Of a stretch of 64,000 bases of DNA, positions 18,652 to 26,381 are shown piece after piece (the first letter of the stretch is position 1; every line of letters begins with the position of its first letter). The DNA is taken from positions 1-64,000 of the forward strand of contig JADJAE010000009.1 in assembly GCA_016704445.1 (NCBI GenBank). Direction: 5' to 3'. Below the pieces are notes generated by a model. The model did not search any database and was not told where the DNA came from. It worked only from the letters and a program-made list of their open reading frames with translations. The position numbers and the translations under genes were made by a program. The DNA is from Deltaproteobacteria bacterium. GTDB taxonomy: Bacteria > Myxococcota_A > Polyangia > Polyangiales > Ga0077539.

Positions 18652-19484
18652 ATGACCCACCCCGAGTTCACCATGGACAACCACTGGTTGCCCTTCACGT
18701 CCAACCGACACTTCCGGAAAGACCCGCGGGTCTTCGTCGCCGCCGAGGGCATGCACTTCACCACGCACGACGGCCGCAAGGTCATCGACGGCGTGTCGAG
18801 CCTCTGGTGCGTCGCCGCGGGCCACAACCGACGACCCATCAACGAGGCCATCAAGCGGCAGCTCGACACCCTCGACTACGCGACGGCGTTCCAGATCGGC
18901 AACGACCAGGCCTTCCTCGCCGCCGAGCGCATCGCAGCGATGGCTCCGGGTGACCTCAACAAGGTGCTGTTCTGCAACTCCGGCTCGGAGGCCGCGGACA
19001 CCTCATTGAAGGTCGCGCTCGCCTACCACCGGGCGCGCGGCGAAGGGCACCGCACCGTCTTCATCGGCCGCGAGCGCGGCTATCACGGCGTGGGTTTTGG
19101 CGGCATGAGCGTCGGGGGCATCCCCGCCAACCGCAAGGCCTTCGGGGCCGCGCTGCTGCCGCGCGTCGACCACCTGCGCTTCATGCACGACCCGGTGAAC
19201 CACGCGTACATCCCCAACGAGGAGCCCGTGTGGGCGGAAGACCCGCTCGTCGAGCTGGAGACCCGCATCCTCCCGCTGCACGACCCGAGCAACGTCGCGG
19301 CCGTCATCGTCGAGCCCATCGCCGGGAGCGCGGGCTGGTACATCCCGCCGAAGGGCTACCTCAAGCGCCTGCGCGAGATCTGCGACAAGCACGGCATCCT
19401 GCTGATCTTCGACGAGGTCATCACGGGCTTCGGCCGCCTCGGGACAGGCTTCGGCGCGGACTACTACGGCGTCGTCCCCGACAT
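18652..19484 (+). pseudogene. class III aminotransferase, truncated by repeat R4
   Basis: 278 codons of a pyridoxal-phosphate aminotransferase of the omega-amino-acid:pyruvate type. Intact features are VSSLWCVAAGHNR, FCNSGSEAADTSLKVALAYH, GYHGVGFGGMSVGG and IFDEVITGFGRLG with the PLP-contacting Asp. The frame is lost at PDM, where the 122-bp repeat begins at 19485. The PLP-binding Lys and the whole C-terminal third (roughly 160 residues) are missing and are not found on the other side of the repeat. The start is the ATG at 18652 behind GAGAGGAC. Confidence 0.9.
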
Positions 19485-19606
19485 GGGGATAAGTCGTCCA
19501 ACGCGGGACAGCTCTGGCACGAGATCGCTCAGGTTTACGAAATACCCAGACCACGAAGTTCCCGCTCCCGCGGCCCTCAGCCAGAGCTCCTGGGAGAGCT
19601 CGCTGG
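19485..19606 (+). repeat. 122-bp repeat, copy R4
   Basis: Full copy from GGGGATAAG to CTCGCTGG, with the aminotransferase fragment on its left and the upstream region of a lipoprotein gene on its right. No target duplication is visible at its edges. Confidence 0.95.
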
Positions 19607-19631
19607 CAATCGTTGTTGGGGGAGGGTCGAG

Positions 19632-20657
19632 ATGAGAGTTCGTCTGGTCGCAGTCGGCGCGATGATGGCAGCGGTGTGTTCGTGCGGCGGTTCCGACGTC
19701 AACGACCTCGGGACCGAGCTCACGCGCGCTCCCTTCAACGGGTCCGGTGAGCTCGACTACTTCGGTCCGTTGTTCTGGTCGGCTTCGGGATCGGAGGTGG
19801 CGTACGTGGGAGGAGGCACCGCCGTGTTCGCGGTCGACGTCGAGCGGAGGACGACGCGCAGGATCGTGACGATCGACCCGGTCAACCGGCACATCGTTCG
19901 CGCGGGGGAGTGGCTGTACATCGATACGTTCGTGAGCCAGGCCCGCAGGAGGCTCGTCCGGGTCGCCTTCGCCGGGGGGCCGGTCGAGCTCGTCGCGGAG
20001 CCCGACAACGTCTCGCCCAGCTTCGCCGTTTCGGACGACGGCGCGACGGTCGCGTACGTCAGGGATGGAGCGCTGCGGCTGGTCGCTCCCGGCGACACGC
20101 CCTCGCTCGGGAGCGATCGGCCGCTCCTGTTCTCTCCCGATGGCGAGCGCCTGCTCGTCGCACGGGTCGTCGGCCCCGGCATCACCACGGGCTTGAGCTC
20201 CCTGCGCCTCCGCGACGGGCAGTCGACCCAGCTCCCCGGTACTCCCAGAGCGATGTTGGCGGTGCGCTGGTCTGGGAGCGGGCTCCGCGCCCTCCGTCAG
20301 GAGGCGGGCGGGGTGTCCGTGGTCGACCTCACCACTGGCGAGACGACCTTCGCGCTCAGCGAGGCATTCCTGTCGGTCGCCTTCACGCCGCGCGGCGACG
20401 GGGTGTTCTATGCCACCAGCCAATGCGCCGAAACCAGCTTCCACTTGATCGGCGGCAACGCCTGCGTGAACACGGAGTACTCCTTGCGGATGGCCGTCCC
20501 GAGCGCCAGCGAGCAGGTCGTCGCACGCGGCTACACCGCCGGCGCGGTCAGCGAGGGCGTGGTCGGCGTCGTCCAGTTCAGCGCGCCTGTTCCTTCCCCC
20601 TCGGGCGACAGCATCGCCTTCACCTTCGGCTCGCGCCTGTATGTGAAGCGCCTGTGA
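19632..20657 (+). CDS. lipoprotein with a WD40/TolB-like beta-propeller
   Basis: 341 residues from the ATG at 19632, preceded by GGGAGGGTCGAG. The signal MRVRLVAVGAMMAAVCSCGG gives a lipoprotein cleavage before Cys. The body has propeller blades, each with an S-x-D-G type turn (AVSDDGATVAYV, LFSPDGERLLVA, SPSGDSIAFTF), as in TolB-like repeat proteins. The gene starts 25 bp after repeat R4, so its promoter may be displaced. The function is unknown, probably in the periplasm or on the outer membrane. Confidence 0.7.
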   Translation: MRVRLVAVGAMMAAVCSCGGSDVNDLGTELTRAPFNGSGELDYFGPLFWSASGSEVAYVGGGTAVFAVDVERRTTRRIVTIDPVNRHIVRAGEWLYIDTFVSQARRRLVRVAFAGGPVELVAEPDNVSPSFAVSDDGATVAYVRDGALRLVAPGDTPSLGSDRPLLFSPDGERLLVARVVGPGITTGLSSLRLRDGQSTQLPGTPRAMLAVRWSGSGLRALRQEAGGVSVVDLTTGETTFALSEAFLSVAFTPRGDGVFYATSQCAETSFHLIGGNACVNTEYSLRMAVPSASEQVVARGYTAGAVSEGVVGVVQFSAPVPSPSGDSIAFTFGSRLYVKRL

Positions 20658-20704
20658 CCCTCCACCACCCCGCCTTCGTCGATCGTGACGTGTCGCGTGC
20701 GCCG

Positions 20705-21364
20705 ATGCGTCGAGCCGCCCTGATCACCGCGTGCGTTGCATCGATCGTGGTGTCCTCGCCCCGCGTCGCGGCGTCGCAGACGGTCCGCGGGCGCCAGGCG
20801 TCGGACGCCGAGACGCCGGGCTCGATGCACCGCGCTCCCCGCGTCGAGCGCCCGGCGCCGCCGAGCCCCAATACGCCGTGGCCCGCACGGGTCGCGGCCG
20901 GCTTCGGTGTCGGGCTGCTGACCGCCGGCGCGGTCGGCGGCCTCACCGTCGCGATCGCATCCACCGACTGCCATAGCTCGGCGATCCTCGGCTGCTCCGG
21001 GTACACGATCGCCGGAGGGATCGTGGGCGCCATCCTGCTGCCGCTGACGTCGGTCGTCGTCGTAGCGGTGGGCGACGCGCTCGGCGGCAACGGGCGCTTC
21101 TCGACGTCGCTGGCGGGCACGGCCGCGGGGGCGATCCTGGGGTTGCTGTCCCTCTGGATCACCCCGGCCCTGTCCGACGAATCGGCGGACCTGGTCGTGG
21201 GCCTGTCGGTCTTCTCGGCGCTCACGGCCGGGGGCACGGTGATCGCGTACGAGCTCTCGTCGCGCGCCAACCCCCGCGACGCGACCGCCGCGCGACGTGT
21301 CCCGGCGCTGGCGGTCGCCCCGCTCCGCGACGGCCCCATGCTCCTCCTCGGCGGGAGGTTCTGA
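20705..21364 (+). CDS. exported membrane protein of unknown function
   Basis: 219 residues from the ATG at 20705. It has a signal-like start MRRAALITACVASIVVSSPR, a proline-rich stretch, then four hydrophobic segments between about residues 60 and 180 (FGVGLLTAGAVGGLTVAIAS and GAILGLLSLWITPAL among them). The C terminus ends in Gly-Arg-Phe, a barrel-like ending. It starts 47 bp after the lipoprotein gene and is probably co-transcribed. A start further upstream in the same frame is possible. Confidence 0.6.
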   Translation: MRRAALITACVASIVVSSPRVAASQTVRGRQASDAETPGSMHRAPRVERPAPPSPNTPWPARVAAGFGVGLLTAGAVGGLTVAIASTDCHSSAILGCSGYTIAGGIVGAILLPLTSVVVVAVGDALGGNGRFSTSLAGTAAGAILGLLSLWITPALSDESADLVVGLSVFSALTAGGTVIAYELSSRANPRDATAARRVPALAVAPLRDGPMLLLGGRF

Positions 21365-21386
21365 CCGCGCGGATACGACCAGCGGG

Positions 21387-21603
21387 TCAGCTCGGCGCGC
21401 GACCGATCCAGGCTTCGAGCGACGGGACATCCAGGTCGAGCGCGTCGTCGACGGCGCGGTCGCCGAGGCGGTCGAGACGAGCGCGCAGGGCGTCGCGCTC
21501 GGCCGCGGTCACCTCGCGCCCGAGTCGGCGCTCCACGATGCGGGACAGCGCGAACAACGTGCCCTCGGTGCGACCCTCGGTGCGACCCTCGGTGCGGCCC
21601 TCG
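21387..21603 (-). pseudogene. C-terminal fragment of an Rpn/DUF4351-type protein
   Basis: The minus-strand frame enters from repeat R5 and reads a short EGRTEGRTEGRT run, then ALSRIVERRLGREVTAAERD and ends DLDVPSLEAWIGRAPS. This looks like the tail of DUF4351/Rpn-family PD-(D/E)XK nuclease-like proteins, which have such EGR repeats before a small helical domain. The N-terminal nuclease domain is missing, cut at 21604 where the 122-bp repeat begins. The three EGRT units come from direct 12-bp repeats at the DNA level. Confidence 0.6.
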
Positions 21604-21725
21604 GGGGATAAGTCGTCCAACGCGGGACAGCTCTGGCACGAGATCGCTCAGGTTTACGAAATACCCAGACCACGAAGTTCCCGCTCCCGCGGCCCTCAGC
21701 CAGAGCTCCTGGGAGAGCTCGCTGG
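21604..21725 (+). repeat. 122-bp repeat, copy R5
   Basis: Full copy. The Rpn-like fragment is cut off at its left edge and a methyltransferase fragment starts at its right edge. Neither broken gene continues on the opposite side. Confidence 0.95.
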
Positions 21726-22330
21726 TGCTGCTGGGCGGAGCGGGGGGCGGGCGCGAGCTCGCCGGGCTCTCGGCGCTGGGCTACGAGGTCACCGCCTTCG
21801 AGCCCGCCCCCGCGCTCGCCGACGCGCTCGCCGCGGTCGCGTCCCGGCACCCGGGAGCCCGCGCGGTGTGCGCTTCGTACGCCGACCTGGTGCGCGCCGC
21901 GCGGGGCGACGGCGGTCCCCTCGCGGCGATCGTCGGCGCGCCCTTCGACGCCGTGGTGCTGGGCTGGGCGAGCCTCTCGCACCTCACCGACCCCGCGGCG
22001 CGCGCGGCCCTGCTCGCGGCCCTCCCGGCGGTCGCCCCGGGCGCCCCGGTGCTCCTGAGCTACCTCGGCCCCGACGACGACGGGCGCGCCAACGGGCGGG
22101 TCGAGCGCCTGCGGTCACCGCTGCGCCGTGGGCTTGCGCTCGCCCTCGGAAGAGCCGCCCCGGCGCCGGGGGTGGGCTTCCAGCCGGGCGCGGGCATCTA
22201 CCAGCGCTTCAGCGCGGGAGAGATCGAGGCCCTCGCAGCCGCGGCTGGATACGAGGCAGTGCTGCACGAGCGCGAACCCTATCCCCACGCGATCCTGGCG
22301 CCCCGGTCGAGGGTCACCGCGGCCCGGTAG
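21725..22330 (+). pseudogene. SAM-dependent methyltransferase lacking its N terminus
   Basis: About 200 codons starting inside motif I (VLLGGAGGGRELAGLSALGY), which in complete proteins lies some 40-60 residues from the start. Acidic motif FEPAP and the post-motif region FDAVVLGWASLSHL follow, and the C-terminal cap is complete to the stop at 22330. A GTG at 21725, formed partly by repeat R5, could start a shortened protein, but the expected N-terminal helices are gone. It ends 4 bp from the stop of the convergent receiver-KaiB gene. Confidence 0.75.
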
Positions 22331-22333
22331 GAG

Positions 22334-23086
22334 CTATCGCTGGGGCCCGCCGAGCACCGACATGAGCATCTGCTCGACGGCGTCGATGGGCGCGAGGGTG
22401 CCGACGATCCAGGTCTTGGGTCCCGGCATCTTCTTCACCAGCGTCGGGGTGACGATGACCCGGTCGTCTTCGAGGCTCCGGTACCAGTCCCCGTCGCCGC
22501 CGTGGGCGACGTCGATGATGGTGAGCCGGTAGCGGCTCTTGTCGAAGGGCTTGAGCGCGCGGTCGAGGTTGCGGATCGCGCGGAGCGACTCCTGCGAGGT
22601 GCTCGTCACGTAGAGCACCAGCTCGATCTCGGCGGGCCGCGGGGCCCCGACGCTCACCACGGGCGCCGGGAGGGTCTGCCCCACGGCCTCGCTGATGGTC
22701 GCCAGCAGGATGCCGAAGTCGACGGGCTTGCGCAGGACCTTGTACCCCGTCAACCCGGCGGAGCGGCGGTCGGAGGTGAGCATGATCGCGGCGGTGTGCG
22801 CGAGGTGACCCCGCGCCGAGGCGGTCTCGATGAGCCACGAGCCGGTCTCGCCGGACATGTGGTTGTCCGTGACGAGGATGTCGAAGCGGGTGCCCTCGAG
22901 CGCCGTCATCGCGGCCTCGGCGCTGGAGACGGCGGTGACGTCGAAGCCGGCCTCGATGAAGGTGTCGCCGATCATGTCGCGCAGGTCGTCGTCGTCCTCG
23001 ACGTAGAGCAGCCGGGTGGCGAGGCGGTCGAGGGTGATCCCGGGCGTGTCGTTGGCCCCGTCGCGGGGTGTGGGCGGGTCAGTCAT
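22334..23086 (-). CDS. response-regulator receiver domain fused to a KaiB-like domain
   Basis: 250 residues. The receiver spans about residues 25-135: acidic pocket VEDDDDL, phosphoacceptor Asp74 in ILVTDNHMSG, Thr/Ser in IMLTSD and Lys120 in VLRKPVD, all conserved. The second domain, about 154-246, is a KaiB/thioredoxin-like fold: ELVLYVTSTSQESLRAIRNL, RLTIIDV and VIVTPTLVKKMPGP, which parallel the KaiB LYVTG, VIDV and ATPTLxKxxPxP stretches. The start overlaps the kaiC stop by 8 bp, making it the last gene of the Kai-type operon. It could link phosphorelay input to the KaiC state, or replace or compete with free KaiB (inference). Such fusion is unusual. Confidence 0.88.
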   Translation of the reverse strand: MTDPPTPRDGANDTPGITLDRLATRLLYVEDDDDLRDMIGDTFIEAGFDVTAVSSAEAAMTALEGTRFDILVTDNHMSGETGSWLIETASARGHLAHTAAIMLTSDRRSAGLTGYKVLRKPVDFGILLATISEAVGQTLPAPVVSVGAPRPAEIELVLYVTSTSQESLRAIRNLDRALKPFDKSRYRLTIIDVAHGGDGDWYRSLEDDRVIVTPTLVKKMPGPKTWIVGTLAPIDAVEQMLMSVLGGPQR

Positions 23087-24593
23087 GGGGGAACATCTCG
23101 TGGAAGCGGTCGAGCTCCTCGGGGGCCATCGCGAGCTGCATCGGGTGCCCGGCGAGGATGCCCGTCACGTTGCGGAACGCCTTGCCCAGGTGCATCCCCG
23201 AGCCGTCGATGTTGAACTCCCGGATCTCCTTGTCGTGCGCCGACCCGCGCATCTTCAGGACCGTGAGCGCGCGGCGCATCTCGCCGTAGACCTCCACGTA
23301 GCGCAGCAGGATGATGGAGTCGCAGATCGACGAGATGTGCGCCTCGGTGACCGAGGTGCCGCCGAGCAGGGTCGGCGTCGTCGAGGTGAAGAGCCCGGCC
23401 ATCTCCTGGTCCTTCACGAAGGCCGTGAGGCTGATCACGAACTCGCGGAAGCTGCGCGTGGTGGAGTTGCGCTCGAGCGCCGAGAGGCTGTCGATCGCCA
23501 CCCGGTCGGGCTTGAACTCCGCGATGATCCGCTTCATCCGGATGAGGTGGTTCTCCAGCGGCATGATCTCGGGGTAGTCGGTGACGACCTTGAGCTTGCC
23601 GTCGCGCTCGAGCTGCTCGAAGTCGAAGCCCCACCCGGCGGCGTTGCGGAAGAACTGCTGCCGGCTCTCCTCGAAGCAGAAGGCCAGGCAGCGCTCGCCC
23701 TTCGCGATGCCGCCGGCCATGAAGGCCGTGACCATCAGGGTCTTGCCGGTGCCGGTGGCGCCCGACACCAGGATGATCGAGTCGCGGAAGAAGCCGCCGC
23801 CGCACATGGCGTCGAGCTCCTCGCTGCCCGAGGCGATGCGCAGCGTGGTCGACTTCTGGCGTAGCTGGATGGACGACAGGGGGATGACCACCACGCCCTC
23901 GTCGCTCACCACGAAGGGGTACTCGCCCTTCTGGTGGTCGGTGCCGCGGAACTTCAGGATCTCGATGGTCCGGCGGCGCTTCTCCTCTTCGAGCGTGTTG
24001 CGCAGGAGCACGACGTTGTCGGCGACGAACTCCTCCATGCCGTGCCGGGAGATGGCGCCGTAGTCCTCGGTGCGCTCGGAGGTCACGATCGCGGTGACGT
24101 CGAGCTTCTTCAGGGCCGCGCTGATGCGGTACAGCTCCCGGCGCACCGCGGCCGGGTCCTTGAACTGCGCGAACATGGCGCCGATGGAGTCGAGCACCAC
24201 CCGCCGCGCGCCGGTGCGCCGTACGCACGCCTCGATGCGCGCGACGAGGGCCGCGAAGTCGAAGGCCCCCGCCTCGATGCGCTCCTCCTCGGGCCGCGGC
24301 GAGGCGTCGACGAAGGCCAGCCGGTGCTCCTCCTCCAGGCGCGCGCAGTCCCAGCCGAAGCTGAGCATGTTGCGCCGGAGGTCCGCCGGGGTCTCCTCGA
24401 AGGTCACGAAGACCCCGTTCTCGCCGAGCTCCGCGCCCTTCACCAGGAACTGCATCGCGAAGACGGTCTTGGCGCTGCCGGCGGTGCCGGAGAGCAGCGT
24501 CGACCGGCCCTTCGGCAGGCCCCCGAAGGCGATGGTGTCGAAGCCGGCCATGCCGGTCGAGAGCTTGTCCATGCTCCGCCGTACGTCATTCAT
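23079..24593 (-). CDS. kaiC: KaiC-type double-domain ATPase/autokinase
   Basis: 504 residues, close to the 519 of cyanobacterial KaiC. Domain 1 has Walker A GTAGSAKT at residues 36-43 and the paired Glu at 66-67 (VTFEETP). Domain 2 has Walker A GATGTGKT at 278-285 and Glu308-Glu309 (FCFEES). The phosphorylation segment reads SVTEAHISSICDSIILL; Ser421 and Ser422 take the places of Ser431 and Thr432 of Synechococcus KaiC, and Thr416 that of Thr426. A hexameric ATPase with autokinase/phosphatase cycling is expected. The ATG at 24593 overlaps kaiB by 8 bp and has AGGAA upstream, so I chose it over two earlier in-frame ATGs. Confidence 0.93.
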   Translation of the reverse strand: MNDVRRSMDKLSTGMAGFDTIAFGGLPKGRSTLLSGTAGSAKTVFAMQFLVKGAELGENGVFVTFEETPADLRRNMLSFGWDCARLEEEHRLAFVDASPRPEEERIEAGAFDFAALVARIEACVRRTGARRVVLDSIGAMFAQFKDPAAVRRELYRISAALKKLDVTAIVTSERTEDYGAISRHGMEEFVADNVVLLRNTLEEEKRRRTIEILKFRGTDHQKGEYPFVVSDEGVVVIPLSSIQLRQKSTTLRIASGSEELDAMCGGGFFRDSIILVSGATGTGKTLMVTAFMAGGIAKGERCLAFCFEESRQQFFRNAAGWGFDFEQLERDGKLKVVTDYPEIMPLENHLIRMKRIIAEFKPDRVAIDSLSALERNSTTRSFREFVISLTAFVKDQEMAGLFTSTTPTLLGGTSVTEAHISSICDSIILLRYVEVYGEMRRALTVLKMRGSAHDKEIREFNIDGSGMHLGKAFRNVTGILAGHPMQLAMAPEELDRFHEMFPHD

Positions 24594-24897
24594 CGTTGGG
24601 ATTCCTGTCGGCATCGGGTTCATCGCCTTCCAGACCAAGTGCATAAAGGAGCGACTCGCGCCGCGAGAGGTCGCCCACGACGACGCGCACCGGCAGCGGC
24701 GCCCGTCTCACGAGCGACGGGGTCGCGACGATGTTGGCAGCCTCGGCGGCGGCGGCGTCCTCCAGGACGTCGGTGATCCGGAGGTCGTACTGCCCCGCGA
24801 GCTTCGCGTCGCAGAGCCGACGGAGGTTGTGCTCCGCCCGCTGTGCCTTCGTCGAGTGGGCCACCACGAAGAGCTCGAGCTGATACCGATTCGCCAT
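24586..24897 (-). CDS. kaiB: KaiB protein
   Basis: 103 residues, the usual KaiB length. YQLELFVVAHSTKAQRAEHN, DLRITDVLED, IVATPSLVRRAPLPVRVVVG and DLSRRESLLYALGL match the family from end to end, including the ATP(S/T)L-x5-P-x-P-R-x4-GDLS-x-R-E-x-L core. KaiB binds KaiC during its phosphorylation cycle and changes fold to do so. The ATG at 24897 is preferred over one two codons earlier because AGGAGG then lies 8 bp upstream rather than 2 bp. It sits between the kinase-like gene and kaiC in the operon. Confidence 0.93.
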   Translation of the reverse strand: MANRYQLELFVVAHSTKAQRAEHNLRRLCDAKLAGQYDLRITDVLEDAAAAEAANIVATPSLVRRAPLPVRVVVGDLSRRESLLYALGLEGDEPDADRNPNDE

Positions 24898-24919
24898 CCT
24901 CATCTCCTCCTAAGGTTCC

Positions 24920-26122
24920 TTAAGTCCGGTCTTCGCCCGGCGGTCCCCGTCCGCGCGATCGACGCCGGTAGTAGCTCGCGAGGTTTCCCATCAGCTCCAG
25001 CGCCAGCAGCCGGCCCTCGGCGAGCAGCGCCTGGGACCTCGCGGACGTGGCGCCGCGCACGGCGTTGCGCAGGGCCCGGGCGTGCACGTCGGTGACCTCC
25101 CGCGGCCCGGCGCCGAGGTCGCCCAGGCGCTCGCCCAGCGCGCGGAGCTCATCGGCGAGGCCGTCACCCTGGCCGCGGTACGTCTTGCGGGCGAGCGCCG
25201 TGTCGAGCAGGGCCCCGTACCGGGCCACGATGTCCGCGTGCTCCAGGGGCATCCGCTCCTGGAGGGACGACGCGCCGAAGAGCTGGGCCGTGACGATGCT
25301 GCTGCCCGGCGGGGCCGCCATGCGCTCGAAGGCCGCCACCTCCTCGTCGCGCGCGAGGTCTGACTTCACCACGGCCGCGCTCGACCCCGCGCGAGGCAGA
25401 CGCAGCGTGAAGGTGGTGCGTACGTCGGTGCACCCGACCGAGAGCTCGCCTCCGTGAGCGAGCGCGATCTGGCGCGCGACGTAGAGACCCAGCCCGAGGC
25501 CCTGGGAGGTCGCCGCGCCGCCGCGCTCGTGGAGCGTTCCCCGGAAGGGGCTGAAGATCACCGGCACGAGGTGCGGCGGGACGGCGCCCTGGTTCTCCAC
25601 CGTGAGCACCACGTACGCGGCGTCGGAGCCGTCGATCGCGACCTCGATCGCGCCCGACGGGTCGCCGTGCTGGAGCGCGTTGCCGACGAGGTTCGACAGC
25701 ACCTGGACCACCCGGTCGCGGTCCCAGGCGCCGAGCGCGTCTCCGTCGGCGGTCAGCCGAAGCACGGAGGCCGGGCTCGCGGCGCGGGCCTCTTCGACGA
25801 CTCCCTGCGCGAGCTGCGCGAGGTCGACGGCCTGTCGATCGAGCGGGATGCCGTTGCCCATCCGCGCGCGGGTGAAGTCCATGAGCTGCTCGATCATGCG
25901 ACCCATGCGCGCGCCGCTCGTGGAGATGCGCGCGAGCACGCGGATGGCCCGGGCCCGGGGGATGTCCTGGCCGAGGATCTGGGCGCCGGCGAGGATCGCG
26001 CTCAGCGGGTTGCGGAGCTCGTTGCTGAGGATGCCCACGAAGATCTCGCTGAGGTGCACCGCGCGAGAGAATTCCTCGGAGAGGTGTACGTCATCGCCCT
26101 CGCGGGGCTTCGGATCGGTCAC
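24920..26122 (-). CDS. pseudo-histidine kinase with a C-terminal KaiA/RsbU-like domain
   Basis: 400 residues, no signal or membrane helix. Residues 25-245 are a histidine-kinase core: H-box region FVGILSNELRNPLSA, N-box VLSNLVGNALQHG and G2 box GLGLGLYVARQIALAHGG. The phosphoacceptor His is Asn34 (codon AAC), and the G1 box is ENQGAVPP instead of D-x-G-x-G-x-P, so ordinary autophosphorylation is unlikely. Residues 291-395 are helical and end EGRLLALELMGNLASYYRRR; with EVTDVHARAL before it, the pattern follows the KaiA C-terminal domain (IH at the helix start, LL-x-x-x-R-L and YRR at the end). The related RsbU N-terminal bundle is the alternative. It is the first gene of the operon and may act on KaiC as KaiA does (inference). 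Confidence 0.8.
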   Translation of the reverse strand: MTDPKPREGDDVHLSEEFSRAVHLSEIFVGILSNELRNPLSAILAGAQILGQDIPRARAIRVLARISTSGARMGRMIEQLMDFTRARMGNGIPLDRQAVDLAQLAQGVVEEARAASPASVLRLTADGDALGAWDRDRVVQVLSNLVGNALQHGDPSGAIEVAIDGSDAAYVVLTVENQGAVPPHLVPVIFSPFRGTLHERGGAATSQGLGLGLYVARQIALAHGGELSVGCTDVRTTFTLRLPRAGSSAAVVKSDLARDEEVAAFERMAAPPGSSIVTAQLFGASSLQERMPLEHADIVARYGALLDTALARKTYRGQGDGLADELRALGERLGDLGAGPREVTDVHARALRNAVRGATSARSQALLAEGRLLALELMGNLASYYRRRSRGRGPPGEDRT

Positions 26123-26381
26123 TGGCGCCCTGGGCGGGACCGCTCTAAACGGACGATCGCGGAAGCATGGGGCGTGAGCTCGTAGACGGACACCCCACGG
26201 TGCAATGCAGGGAGCAGACCGATAGGAATGTTCGGAGTTATGACGTTCTGGTCACAGCGTCGCTGTACCTTTTCGCCTCAGCCCTGCACCGGGCGGACAC
26301 ACCACGCCCGCGGCGGCGTACCCGGTCGGGTCGTGAGCTCCGGAGTCGGGAGCCGCGGGGTTGTCCGCGAGCGCTTGCCCC
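26123..26381. other. intergenic region upstream of the Kai-type operon
   Basis: 259 bp between the Kai-type operon and the end of a Ser/Thr kinase gene on the same strand. It is less GC-rich around 26215-26275 than the flanking genes, so the operon promoter is probably there, but I could not identify convincing -35/-10 boxes. Confidence 0.4.
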
